Shown here: one piece after another, positions 18,673 through 28,868 of the stretch
How positions within the stretch are numbered: position 1 is the first letter of the stretch
Layout: every line of letters starts with the position of its first letter
Assembly (NCBI GenBank): GCA_004556155.1
Contig: SFIM01000001.1
Span: 1-64,000 of the forward strand
Direction: 5' to 3'
Source: Clostridiales bacterium
GTDB taxonomy: Bacteria; Bacillota; Clostridia; Christensenellales; Aristaeellaceae
DNA length: 64,000 nt
Program-made: the position numbers and the translations under genes
The notes under the pieces: model-generated
Seen by the model: the letters and a program-made list of their open reading frames with translations, nothing else
The model's database searches: none
Told to the model about the DNA's origin: nothing

Positions 18673-19716
18673 TTACTTTTTTAGGTTCAGCGTGATGCGC
18701 TCGACCACGGGTTCCGAGCCATCCTCTGCCAGGCGGAAGAGCTGGACGGACAGGGCGTCAGGCGTCTCGGCCATCGCATCATAGGATTTTGCAACGGTTC
18801 CATCCGTGCAATAGCTGATCATGGAGCTGAGGATGCTGCGGCTCAGTTCCTCGCCGCTTGCGTCGAATACGCGGATAGCGTAGAGAGCGTCGCCCGCGTT
18901 TTCAAGCTGCGCGGAGAATACCGTGCACAGCTTGGCAAAGACGATATCCAGCTGCGCAATGCCAGGCCTATCCGTGCCGGCGGAGAGGGTGAAGGTGAGC
19001 TTCCTTTCGCTCGTGCGGTCAACGGTATAGTTGGGCGTGAAAACGCCGTTATAGTGCGCATCCGTTTCGGGGCTTTCTGCGGTAATGAAATCGGCGCTCG
19101 GCAGAATTTGCAGCCTGCTCATATCGCGGTTTTCCGTAGACAGGATGATCTGCTCCTGGATGATGTTGGGAGTTAAACGCCGCCAATCCTGCATGCTATT
19201 GTTGTACTCCTTGGCGTTGCCGTCCTGCGAGAGAAAACAGGTCTCCTCGCTCAGATCATAGTACGCGCCGTGCTCCTTAAGAAAATCGGCGCGGGTCATG
19301 TCCCACTCGCCGTCAACGTTCCGCACCATTTCGTTGGTCAGGTAGGTGCCTTCGGGCGCGCGGTATTCCAGCGCGATGGCCCAGACATAGCCGTCGGCCA
19401 GGATTTCCTTGAGCGTTACCTGCACATCGCCCAGCTGGATGGTTTTTTGTTCAAAGTCGCTTTGAAGGAGCCTTTGCTGATCCTCGTTCAGCTCGGCGTT
19501 ATAGCCGGACAGGTACTTGAGAATATCACTGTTGACCAGCGCCAACGCGGTGCAGCACAGCAGCAGGGCGGCGCACAGGGCCAGGGCGAGGGTGCGGATT
19601 ATGGTGCGTTTCATCACTTTTTCCTCCTTATCCAGTTGTGAGAGGGTGGAGGATACGCGCGTATGGAGCGCAGCGGGAATGGGCCCGTAGGCGGCCTGCC
19701 AGTCTTCTCTATTCAT
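18673..19716 (-). CDS. anti-sigma-like membrane protein (DUF4179-like)
   Basis: 347 aa. A short cytoplasmic part (1-35) is followed by one membrane helix (TLALALCAALLLCCTALAL) and a large outside domain rich in beta structure. The start motif (W..AYGPIPAALHTRV) and layout match the DUF4179-type proteins that follow ECF sigma genes in Clostridia and probably hold the sigma factor at the membrane. Its ATG overlaps the stop of the sigma gene (ATGA), with AAGGAGG in front. Because that sigma gene carries a nonsense codon, this gene may have lost its partner. Confidence 0.7.
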   Translation of the reverse strand: MNREDWQAAYGPIPAALHTRVSSTLSQLDKEEKVMKRTIIRTLALALCAALLLCCTALALVNSDILKYLSGYNAELNEDQQRLLQSDFEQKTIQLGDVQVTLKEILADGYVWAIALEYRAPEGTYLTNEMVRNVDGEWDMTRADFLKEHGAYYDLSEETCFLSQDGNAKEYNNSMQDWRRLTPNIIQEQIILSTENRDMSRLQILPSADFITAESPETDAHYNGVFTPNYTVDRTSERKLTFTLSAGTDRPGIAQLDIVFAKLCTVFSAQLENAGDALYAIRVFDASGEELSRSILSSMISYCTDGTVAKSYDAMAETPDALSVQLFRLAEDGSEPVVERITLNLKK

Positions 19717-20189
19717 TCTATTTCCTCCTTGAGCATGGCGCGCATTTGATCCCGTCCGCGGGAGAGGCGCGAGCAGACCGCGCCGGTGCTGATGCGCAGG
19801 ATATGGCTGATCTCTGCCACATTGAAGCCCTCCATGTAGTAGAGCGCCAATACCACGCGCAGCTTTTCGGGCAGGCGGCTGAGCGCCTCCCGCAGCGCTA
19901 ACGGCGTATCGGCCGGGCTTTCAGGGGCGGGCATATCCGGCAATGTGTCCATGGGGATTACCCGTGCCTGCCTGCGCTGGATGGCGATGCATTCGCGGAT
20001 CAGGATGCGGATCAGCCAGGTATCGAAATACTGCGGCTGGCGAAGGCCGCCGTGCTTTTCCTAGGCACGCAGGATGGCCTGCGATACCGCGTCCAGCCGG
20101 TCATGCTCGCCGCGCAGATAGGCGCAGGCAACGCGGTACATGCGATCCTGCATGGCCGTTACGCGCCGGGCAAATTCCTCCTGGTTCAA
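19713..20189 (-). pseudogene. ECF sigma factor interrupted by an in-frame TAG
   Basis: Reading from TTG 20189 (AAGGAGG nine bases upstream) gives 42 codons ending VSQAILRA. A TAG follows at 20063-20061, then another 116 codons in the same frame to 19713. The first part resembles sigma region 2 (RMYRVACAYLRGEHDRLDAV). The rest holds region 2/3 (YFDTWLIRILIRECI) and region 4 (LSRLPEKLRVVLALYYMEG, VAEISHILRISTGAVCSRLS). An aromatic residue follows LRA in this family (compare LLRAF in the sigma gene at 53.5 kb), so a TGG-to-TAG change is likely. Re-initiation at ATG 19952 would give region 4 only. Confidence 0.8.
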
Positions 20190-20285
20190 AATGCGGTTCC
20201 TCCTTTATTATCAAAGCGCTTTGCACCTATTAGAGGGCGCAGGTGGGGAGAATATTCAAAGACGCTGAGATTTTTTGCAAAAAAG

Positions 20286-20307
20286 GCCGCCGGTTGTATC
20301 CGGCGGC
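20286..20307 (-). terminator. ctpA terminator
   Basis: 8-bp GC stem GCCGCCGG/CCGGCGGC with a 6-nt loop. CCTTTTTTGC follows on the minus strand. Confidence 0.85.
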
Positions 20308-20325
20308 ACGATGGGAAAAATCGAA

Positions 20326-21540
20326 TTATTCGGCAGGAGTAGCCAGCTTAACGGCTTCTTCCCAGGCAGCCTTGAGCTGCACGTCGGTCATATCGCCGAC
20401 TTCAAACTGAGAATAGACCATCGATTCAGGCATTTCCACCTGCACATCGGGCGTAATGCCAATCTTGTGCACGGCGTTGCCATTTGGGGTAAAATACTCG
20501 CAGTAGGTAAACTGGAAGCCTGTTTCGCCGTCGGAGAGCGGGATCACCTGCTGCATGATGCCCTTGCCAAAGGTGGTGGTACCCACGATGGTGGCGCGCT
20601 TATGATCCTGCAGGCAGCCGGAGAGAATCTCGCTGGAGGAGGCGGAGCTGCCGTTGACCAGCAGCACCAGGGGAATATTGTCCGCGCCGGCGCTGGTATA
20701 GCGCGGATCGGTGTAATCCTCCGTGCGGGTCTTGGAATACACTACCAGCTGCTTATCCAGGAAGCGATCGGCCACGCTGACCGCATCGTCCACCCAACCG
20801 CCGGGGTTGTCGCGCAGATCCAGGATCAGGCTCGTGGCGCCCTGCTTTTCCAGCGCATCCACCGCGGCGTTGAAATCCACCACCAGCGATTCGGTGGAGA
20901 ACTGATAGATAATCACATAGCCCACGTTGTTATCCAGCATCGTGTAATCGATGTTGTTCATGTGGATGGGCGCGCGCAGCACATTAAAGGTGAGATACTC
21001 GCCGTTGCGGTAAACCTCTACCTCCACCGTTTCACCCACCAGGCCGCGCATGACGTTGACGGCCATCTGCATGGTTTCGGTGTTGACCTCGATATCGGCC
21101 ACGCGCACCAGCACGTCGCCCTTGCGCAGGCCGGCGGCCTCGGCGGGGGTATCGCGGAATACGCGGGTGATGGTGACGGAGTAATCGCGGTAATCGCCCA
21201 GCAGCTGGATGCCGATGCCGGTGTATTCGCCTTCCTCCTCGCTCCAAAGATCAGACCAGGATTCAGTGTCGTAATAGAAAGTGTAGGTATCTTCCAGCCC
21301 CGCCAGCAGGCCCTGCACGGCCATGTCCATCATGGCGTCGGTGTCGGGCTCTTGATAGTAGTAGGCTTGGATGTACTGCAGCACCTCGTCTAACTTGGCA
21401 TACTGTGCCAGCCGGTCGTATTCCTCGCGGCTGATGGTGACGGTGCCGCCCCGGCGGCTGTCGCCCAGCGCCTGATAGGCCACCAGCGTGCCGCACAGCA
21501 GGGTCAGGATCACGGTGAAAATCAAAAGACGTTTTTTCAT
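20326..21540 (-). CDS. S41 C-terminal processing peptidase (CtpA type)
   Basis: 404 aa. One N-terminal membrane anchor (LLIFTVILTLLCGTLVAY), then a helical part, a PDZ domain (about 105-185, GIGIQLLGDYRDYSVTI to GDVLVRVADIEV) and a tail-specific protease domain. The catalytic Ser is in LVNGSSASSSEI and the Lys in GTTTFGKG. It degrades or trims envelope proteins outside the membrane; relatives include CtpB, which acts in sporulation signalling. GGAGG lies six bases before the ATG. The gene starts 18 bp after a PucR-type regulator gene, so they probably form an operon. Confidence 0.93.
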   Translation of the reverse strand: MKKRLLIFTVILTLLCGTLVAYQALGDSRRGGTVTISREEYDRLAQYAKLDEVLQYIQAYYYQEPDTDAMMDMAVQGLLAGLEDTYTFYYDTESWSDLWSEEEGEYTGIGIQLLGDYRDYSVTITRVFRDTPAEAAGLRKGDVLVRVADIEVNTETMQMAVNVMRGLVGETVEVEVYRNGEYLTFNVLRAPIHMNNIDYTMLDNNVGYVIIYQFSTESLVVDFNAAVDALEKQGATSLILDLRDNPGGWVDDAVSVADRFLDKQLVVYSKTRTEDYTDPRYTSAGADNIPLVLLVNGSSASSSEILSGCLQDHKRATIVGTTTFGKGIMQQVIPLSDGETGFQFTYCEYFTPNGNAVHKIGITPDVQVEMPESMVYSQFEVGDMTDVQLKAAWEEAVKLATPAE

Positions 21541-21558
21541 GGCAGGCCTCCGTATAGA

Positions 21559-22611
21559 TTAGAGGGTCTTTTTGGCCTTGTTGGCCGCGCACTTTTTCAT
21601 TTCAAGCAGCATTTTGAAGGTGACAGCGTCGTCAAAGCTGCGCAGGTTCAGGCCGATCTGGCGCTGCACTTTATCCAGACGGTACACCAGGGTGTTGCGG
21701 TGGATGTACAGCTGCCGCGCGGTATCGGAAAGGTTCAGATCCTTGCGGAAGAACATTTCAACGGTGTAGAGAATTTCCTCGCTGAACAGGCGGGAGGTGC
21801 GGCGGTTGAACAGCAGGCTGTGGTAATGCGCGGCGGTTTCGGGCGGAATATCGGCCAGGAAGCGCTCCAGCAGGAGCGAGCTGTATACGTGGATGGTTTC
21901 ATCCTCGCGGTAGATGCGGCCGATCTCGATGGCGCGGCGCGCCTGGCGATAGCTTTGGTGCAGTTCGCCCGCGTTCTGGGCGATATCGCCGATGCCTACC
22001 GTCAGCGGCAAGCCCGTTTCCTCCTGCACGGTTTCCTGCAGGGCGGCGGCAAACTGCTTGAGATCCTCCAATTCGTCCATGCCGGCAGTGCATTTGATCA
22101 GCGCGGCGGTGTGGTTATCCATGGCAATCAGCACGTCGTTGGGGGACATGGGGATGACCTCGGACAGGATATCCCGCGCGGAGCGGCCCTGCACCTGAAT
22201 CATATGCAGCAGCAGCACGCACCGGCTCAGCTGCGCGGGGATGCGGTATTCGCTGATGGCCGCGTCCAGCTCGGCCACGGAAAGCTCATTGAGCAGGATG
22301 CGCTGATAGGCGCTGCCGATGCCGCCGCTGGTGGCGGACAATTGCACCAGCGCCTCGATCAGGTTTTTGGCCATGCGCAGCACGTCGTCGGGCGTGCCCT
22401 CGGGGGCGGAAAGCAGGCAACCGGCCTTGGGCACGCGCAGATACCGCGCGCCAAACATGGTGGCGATGGTATTCTCATCCGTGATATCCGGCAGGGGACG
22501 CAGCGTATCGTCGTGCGGAACCAGGCAGGCGCCGCCCTCGTCCAGCAGGGACAGACGGCATTGAAGCTGTTCAAAAATCTGGGCAATCTTAGCCAAGAGC
22601 TGTTGATCCAT
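21559..22611 (-). CDS. PucR/CdaR-type transcription regulator
   Basis: 350 aa. A long N-terminal sensor part is followed by a GGDEF-like linker and a C-terminal HTH_30 domain (LYIHRNTLVYRLDKVQRQIG, then FDDAVTFKMLLE), the signature of the PucR and carbohydrate-diacid (CdaR) regulators. It should bind DNA and respond to a small metabolite, not identifiable here. ATG 22611 was chosen because AAAGGAG ends nine bases upstream; the in-frame TTG at 22617 is too close. It heads the ctpA transcript, an unusual partner for this class. Confidence 0.8.
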   Translation of the reverse strand: MDQQLLAKIAQIFEQLQCRLSLLDEGGACLVPHDDTLRPLPDITDENTIATMFGARYLRVPKAGCLLSAPEGTPDDVLRMAKNLIEALVQLSATSGGIGSAYQRILLNELSVAELDAAISEYRIPAQLSRCVLLLHMIQVQGRSARDILSEVIPMSPNDVLIAMDNHTAALIKCTAGMDELEDLKQFAAALQETVQEETGLPLTVGIGDIAQNAGELHQSYRQARRAIEIGRIYREDETIHVYSSLLLERFLADIPPETAAHYHSLLFNRRTSRLFSEEILYTVEMFFRKDLNLSDTARQLYIHRNTLVYRLDKVQRQIGLNLRSFDDAVTFKMLLEMKKCAANKAKKTL

Positions 22612-22716
22612 GCGCAATGGCTCCTTTCGCGCGCGGGGGCGCGGTTCGTATATTTATATACATTATAACATAGAATCGCGGCGAATAAAAGGGGACGCGA
22701 ACAGTTTTCCCTTTTG

Positions 22717-22746
22717 TTACAGGTTCATGCGCAATTATCGTATAAT
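22717..22746 (+). promoter_or_regulatory. candidate promoter of the DUF1614-like gene and spoIIP
   Basis: TTACAG (22717-22722) and a perfect TATAAT (22741-22746), spacer 18 nt. A minus-strand TATAAT at 22667-22662 may serve the PucR-type gene. Confidence 0.5.
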
Positions 22747-22799
22747 TCGCCGCATGCAGGACACGATAAAGGCAAACGTTTTTTGCGGAGGCGGAGAAA

Positions 22800-23456
22800 A
22801 TGACGATCGGTTCCATTTTGCTTGCGGCTTCGGCGGTGCTGGTGCTGCTGGGGGTAGGCCAGCGCGTGCTGGATAAAATGCGCCTAAGCGACCGCGCGGC
22901 GCTGATATTGATTGCGGCCATGTTTGTGGGCGGGCTGATTCCCGATATCCGCCTGGGATTGGTGCGCATTAACATCGGCGGCGCGCTCATCCCGCTGGGC
23001 GTGTGCGTGTACCTGCTGGTATCGGCGGACGAGGCGGCCGAGCGCGTGCGGGGCATTCTGGGCGCGCTGATTACGGCGGGCGTGGTGTATCTGTTATCGC
23101 GCGTGATGCCCAGCGAACCGGAAAACATCATCCTTGATCCTGTGTATGCCTGCGGCGTAGCGGGCGGCATTGTGGGCTATGTGCTGGGGCGTTCGCGCCG
23201 TGGGGCCTTTATATCGGGCGTGATGGGCGTGCTGCTGGCCGATCTGATTACCGCCATCGTGGTATGGGCGGGCGGCGTATCGCAGCCATTGACGCTGGGT
23301 GGCGCGGGAATCTTCGACACGGCAGTCATCAGCGGCATCATCGCCGTGCTGCTGGCCGAGATCATCGGCGAGACATTGGAGCGCGCGGCGCGGGCCAACG
23401 GCGTTGCGCCCAACCCTGCCCGCGTACATATGCCGCGAAAGGGGAGAGATAAGTAA
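22800..23456 (+). CDS. polytopic membrane protein (DUF1614-like)
   Basis: 218 aa with about six membrane helices and few polar loops. The start (ILLAASAVLVLLGVGQRVLD, then MRLSDRAALILIAAMFVGG) resembles DUF1614 membrane proteins, which have no known function. The stop overlaps the first base of the spoIIP ATG (TAATG), so the two proteins are translationally coupled. That coupling suggests a role at the forespore or mother-cell membrane, but it is an inference from position only. Confidence 0.65.
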   Translation: MTIGSILLAASAVLVLLGVGQRVLDKMRLSDRAALILIAAMFVGGLIPDIRLGLVRINIGGALIPLGVCVYLLVSADEAAERVRGILGALITAGVVYLLSRVMPSEPENIILDPVYACGVAGGIVGYVLGRSRRGAFISGVMGVLLADLITAIVVWAGGVSQPLTLGGAGIFDTAVISGIIAVLLAEIIGETLERAARANGVAPNPARVHMPRKGRDK

Positions 23457-24544
23457 TGAAAAAGAGTATTGCCTGCCTGCTGGCGCTGTTATTGCTGGCG
23501 GTTCCGCTGCTTGCCTGGGCGGAAGGGGAAACGATATACAGCATTGTGGACGCGCAGGGGCAGTATATCACGCATTTTGTTGGCGAGCCTGCGCAGGGGG
23601 ATGAGTACATTGCTCATGACAATAGTCACTATGTGATCACGGCGGTGGACGTGGCCGCCCATACCGCGCAGGCCGAGAAAAAGGGCGCGTATCCCATGCC
23701 CGACGTGTCCTGGCTGAGCGAGGACAGCCGCGCGGTATCCTCCGGCACGCAGCGGCATGCCGTTGCGCTGTACTGCACCCACAGCGATGAAAGCTACGAG
23801 CCTACTGACGGCGCGTCCAGCATCACCCCGCGCGGCAGCATTTATGATGTGGCGCAGGCGCTCAAGAGCAACCTGGAGCAGCGTGGCGTGAAGGTGTATT
23901 ATGATGACAGCACGCACCTGCCGCATGATTCAGGCGCGTATAAGCGCAGCCGCAGCACGGCGGCCAACCTGCTGGAAAACGGCGTGGACGCGATCTTTGA
24001 TATTCACCGCGACGGCATCAAGGATCCTGCCCAGTATGAAACAACCATCAAGGGTGAAGAGGCCAGCATGGTGCGTCTGCTGGTGGGGCGCGCCAATCAG
24101 AACCAGGCTGAAAACAAGGAGTTCGCCGTGGAGCTTAAGGCTGTGGCGGACAAGCTGTATCCTGAGCTAATCCGCGATATTTATATTGGAAAGGGTACCT
24201 ATAATCAGGACTTATCGCCCAACTCCGTGCTGCTGGAATTTGGCACCCATACCATCGATAAGGAGCGCGCTGAAAACGCGACGCAGTACATGGCCGCGGC
24301 CATTGAGAAAACGCTCTACGGCGGGGTATCCGGAGCGGCAGGCGAGGGGCAGAGCGCACAGAACGCCAAGTCCCGCGATCACAGCGCGTGGATCAGCATT
24401 GCCTGGATTGCGGGCGTGCTGTTGGTGGGCGCGTGCGTGTATGGCGTCGCCTCAACCGGCAGCCTGAAAGCGGGCTTTTCCAAGGTGGGAAACGGCTTTA
24501 AGGAAATGACTGGCGGAATATTTAACAAAAAGAACAAAGAATAA
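23456..24544 (+). CDS. spoIIP: stage II sporulation protein P (peptidoglycan amidase/endopeptidase)
   Basis: 362 aa. Signal or anchor at 1-22, then the SpoIIP catalytic domain with family motifs YCTHSDESYEPTDG, LPHDSGAYKRSR and FDIHRDGIKD, whose His and Glu residues bind zinc. LLEFGTHTIDKERA is the C-terminal catalytic segment, and a membrane helix (ISIAWIAGVLLVGACVY) is near the end. SpoIIP cuts peptidoglycan in the septum so the mother-cell membrane can engulf the forespore. SpoIID and SpoIIM are its usual partners and are not in the window. It marks the organism as a spore-former. Confidence 0.92.
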   Translation: MKKSIACLLALLLLAVPLLAWAEGETIYSIVDAQGQYITHFVGEPAQGDEYIAHDNSHYVITAVDVAAHTAQAEKKGAYPMPDVSWLSEDSRAVSSGTQRHAVALYCTHSDESYEPTDGASSITPRGSIYDVAQALKSNLEQRGVKVYYDDSTHLPHDSGAYKRSRSTAANLLENGVDAIFDIHRDGIKDPAQYETTIKGEEASMVRLLVGRANQNQAENKEFAVELKAVADKLYPELIRDIYIGKGTYNQDLSPNSVLLEFGTHTIDKERAENATQYMAAAIEKTLYGGVSGAAGEGQSAQNAKSRDHSAWISIAWIAGVLLVGACVYGVASTGSLKAGFSKVGNGFKEMTGGIFNKKNKE

Positions 24545-24564
24545 ACAAAATTTTCAGCCATGCA

Positions 24565-26089
<1,525 letters not shown>

Positions 26090-26104
26090 ATGCCTGCTTT
26101 TCGG

Positions 26105-26130
26105 CCGCCGCGCAAAAGCGCGGCGGTTTT
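26105..26130 (+). terminator. guaB terminator
   Basis: 9-bp stem CCGCCGCGC/GCGCGGCGG with an AAAA loop, followed by TTTTTG. Confidence 0.9.
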
Positions 26131-26153
26131 TGCGTGCAAACAATGGAAAACCC

Positions 26154-26182
26154 TTGACAGCGCGGATAAATATCACTATGAT
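26154..26182 (+). promoter_or_regulatory. promoter of the anion permease gene
   Basis: TTGACA at 26154-26159 and TATGAT at 26177-26182, spacer 17 nt. Confidence 0.75.
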
Positions 26183-26232
26183 GGGTAACGTTTTTTTGAA
26201 TGCTGCATGATGATGAAAGAGGCGCTTTACGG

Positions 26233-27390
26233 ATGGAGATTAAACGCGAAAACCCCGCATCCCGGCAGACCAGGATCGCTGCCTTTGTACGCAAAAACAC
26301 GGTGCTGCTGATTGCTCTGGCGTTGGCGGTGCTGTCCATAGCACTGGTGCCGCCCGACGAAGCCTACGCAGGCTATTATGACCTGAAAACCCTGTGCTGC
26401 CTGTTTGGGACGCTGGCAGTGGTGTGCGCGCTGAAGAATATTCACTTTTTCTCTATCCTGGCGCAGCGCATCATCGTGCTTACCGGCAGTGAGCGCACGG
26501 CGGCGCTGGCACTGGTGTACATCACCTTTATCGGCTCCATGCTCATCGCCAACGATATGGCGCTGATCACCTTTCTGCCGCTGGGCTACTTTGTATTCTC
26601 CGTAACGGATAGCAAGCGCGATATGGCGGTGGTGTTTATCCTGCAAAACATTGCGGCCAACCTGGGCGGCATGCTTACACCCTTTGGCAACCCGCAGAAT
26701 CTGTATCTGTACGCGCACTATCACATTGCAAATGGTGAGTTTGTATCCATCATGTTTCCGCCCTTTGCGGTGTCCATTGCGCTCATTACGATGTGCTGCC
26801 TGCTGCTGCCCAAGCGCGCGCTGCGCATTCAGGCCAGTCAGCAGGGGCAAGGCATGCGCCTGCCGCCTGCGCGCACGGCCTTTTATCTTGCGCTGTTTGC
26901 GCTGACGATATTGATGGTGTTCCGTCTGCTGCCTGCCTGGCTAGTGCTGGCGATATTGATCGTATCGCTTCTGATTGCCGATCGCAAGGCGCTAAAGATG
27001 GTGGATTACTGCCTGCTGCTGACCTTTGTGTGCTTCTTTACCTTTGCGGGCAACATGGCGCGGCTTGCGCCTGTGCGCAATGTGTTTTCGTCTTTACTGC
27101 AAAGAAACACGCTGCTCACTGCCGTGCTGTCCTGCCAGTGCATCAGCAATGTGCCCTCGGCCATTTTGCTTTCGCAGTTTACGCAGAATTATCCTGCTCT
27201 GCTGGTGGGCGTGAACATTGGCGGCGCGGGCACGCTGATTGCCTCCCTGGCCAGCCTGATTACCTTTCGGGAGTTCAGCGCGCATTATCGCGGCGAGGGG
27301 CGCTTTTATATCAAACTGTTTTCGGCTTTTAATTTCTCCTTTTTGCTGATATTGACGCTGTTTTCGCTGTTTGTGTGCAGAATCAGCTGA
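26233..27390 (+). CDS. SLC13/ArsB-type anion permease
   Basis: 385 aa with about ten membrane helices. The hallmark LTPFGNPQNLYLYAHYHI segment and the preceding NDMALITFLPLG belong to the ion-transporter superfamily that includes citrate (CitMHS), arsenite and dicarboxylate carriers. It would move an organic or inorganic anion with Na+ or H+. No arsR, arsenate reductase or citrate lyase is nearby, so the substrate is open. ATG 26233 has AAAGAGG ten bases upstream; the frame could extend to TTG 26200 but without a ribosome site. Confidence 0.8.
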   Translation: MEIKRENPASRQTRIAAFVRKNTVLLIALALAVLSIALVPPDEAYAGYYDLKTLCCLFGTLAVVCALKNIHFFSILAQRIIVLTGSERTAALALVYITFIGSMLIANDMALITFLPLGYFVFSVTDSKRDMAVVFILQNIAANLGGMLTPFGNPQNLYLYAHYHIANGEFVSIMFPPFAVSIALITMCCLLLPKRALRIQASQQGQGMRLPPARTAFYLALFALTILMVFRLLPAWLVLAILIVSLLIADRKALKMVDYCLLLTFVCFFTFAGNMARLAPVRNVFSSLLQRNTLLTAVLSCQCISNVPSAILLSQFTQNYPALLVGVNIGGAGTLIASLASLITFREFSAHYRGEGRFYIKLFSAFNFSFLLILTLFSLFVCRIS

Positions 27391-27449
27391 GTAAGCGGGC
27401 TTGCTTCCTTAAAAATTGCTTTTCAGAGTGCAAAAAGGCGCAATCGCAC

Positions 27450-27479
27450 TTGACAGGGAAAAATAAGCGACGGTATAAT
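27450..27479 (+). promoter_or_regulatory. promoter of the amidase gene
   Basis: TTGACA at 27450-27455 and TATAAT at 27474-27479, spacer 18 nt. Confidence 0.75.
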
Positions 27480-27512
27480 AATTTGAATAAACAGCTTACT
27501 GGAGGATGACGT

Positions 27513-28841
27513 ATGGCAAAGCGTTGGCTTGCGCTGATATTGGGAATTCTGATGGCTTTTCCGCTGTCTGCCTGGGCGGAGGGTTCTGCCGCCATGCAGA
27601 TCGAAGCATCGCCGCACAGCGCGCGCTTTACCTATACCAACTCCACACAGCAGTTTATCCTGGTGGAATACAAAACCACCGGCGATTATGGCAAGCTGGT
27701 TCTGTATAGCGAAAACGGCGCGTTTACCGGCGAATGCAGCCTTCCCGCTTCCTTTGAGCGCGAGCCGCTGATCCTGACCGTCAGCACGCTGGACGGCAAG
27801 GTGCTGGGGCGTTATGAAGCCACTACGGTCGCTGTGGCGTATCCCACGCCTGCAGAGAACCTGCCTGCGGCTGAGCGCAAGGCAGCCACCGCGCGCAATC
27901 TATCGCTGACCTATGACGGCGAGGGCGTGCATTACAGCTTTGACGCGCCCGGCCATACCCAACTGTGGCTGCGCTGCCGCAGCGGCCAGGAGAAGCACGA
28001 GCTGCCCATCTATCCCGGCGAGAACTGGCATTTTGAGGGCACGCTGCCTATGAACTGCACCTATAACGACGCCTATCTTTTCCTGCGCATCAGCTCGGCC
28101 AATAAGAGCAGCGTGCTCTATGAGGACGACAGCCTGGACACTTATCTGGAAATGCCTGCCGCTGCCGAGCAGGCGGCCGAGGGGCGGCTCAAGGGCGTGA
28201 CCGTGTGCATCGATCCTGGCCATCAGCGTCAGACGCAGGTGGAAACAGTCAAGCGCGCGCCCAATATGTCCGAGCGCGTAACTACCCGCGTGGGCAGCGC
28301 CAGCGGCATGGCAACGGGCCGCAAGGAATCCATTGTGACGCTGGAAGTGGGCGTACTGCTGCGCGATTTGCTGCTGGCCGAGGGCGCCACGGTGGTGATG
28401 ACCCGCGATACCCAGAAGACCTTTGTCGGTATGCTGGAGCGCGCCGATATTCCCAACAATGCGGGCGCGGACTTTGTGCTGCGGCTGCACTGCAACTCGG
28501 GCAATCAGTGGGCCAAGGGCATTCAGGTGTATTGTCCCAGCGATTCCTCCTATGCCCGCGAAGTGGCGGATATGGATACCTATCGTACCATGGGCAATAC
28601 GCTGCTGTCGGCCATCAAGACTGCCACGGGGCAAACGCGTGGCGACTGCACGCTCAATAACAGTTATGTGGGCAACAACTGGTCCAAGATGCCCTCGTTC
28701 CTGGTGGAGATGGGGTATATGACCAGCCAGGAAGAGGACTATCTGCTTTCCACCCCTGTTTATCAGCAGTGGCTGGCACAGGGCATGGTGGAGGGGGTTG
28801 TGCAGCTGGCGCAGCTGCGCGGGCTGATTGACAAACAATAA
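27513..28841 (+). CDS. N-acetylmuramoyl-L-alanine amidase (Amidase_3)
   Basis: 442 aa. A signal peptide (cut near AWAEG) is followed by about 200 residues of beta-rich sequence of unknown role, and then the zinc amidase. Zinc ligands and catalytic Glu are visible: His in CIDPGHQ, Glu in RKESIVTLEVG, His in FVLRLHCNSG and Glu in SFLVEMGYM. It cleaves the bond between MurNAc and the peptide stem in the wall, in cell separation, wall turnover or spore germination. TGGAGGA precedes the ATG. No SPOR or LysM wall-binding domain was recognised. Confidence 0.9.
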   Translation: MAKRWLALILGILMAFPLSAWAEGSAAMQIEASPHSARFTYTNSTQQFILVEYKTTGDYGKLVLYSENGAFTGECSLPASFEREPLILTVSTLDGKVLGRYEATTVAVAYPTPAENLPAAERKAATARNLSLTYDGEGVHYSFDAPGHTQLWLRCRSGQEKHELPIYPGENWHFEGTLPMNCTYNDAYLFLRISSANKSSVLYEDDSLDTYLEMPAAAEQAAEGRLKGVTVCIDPGHQRQTQVETVKRAPNMSERVTTRVGSASGMATGRKESIVTLEVGVLLRDLLLAEGATVVMTRDTQKTFVGMLERADIPNNAGADFVLRLHCNSGNQWAKGIQVYCPSDSSYAREVADMDTYRTMGNTLLSAIKTATGQTRGDCTLNNSYVGNNWSKMPSFLVEMGYMTSQEEDYLLSTPVYQQWLAQGMVEGVVQLAQLRGLIDKQ

Positions 28842-28868
28842 CGATTAAAACAAGAAAGGCGAAATCTC

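Noticed and set aside
20061..20063. Amber (TAG) recoding in the sigma factor, for example as pyrrolysine
   Set aside because: The methyltransferase gene at 14.2-14.9 kb ends at TAG as a normal stop, and no pyl gene or stem-loop after the TAG was seen. A point mutation is simpler.
26233..27390. Arsenite efflux pump ArsB
   Set aside because: The superfamily fold fits, but there is no arsR or arsC nearby and the FGNPQNLYLY motif is shared with citrate and dicarboxylate carriers.
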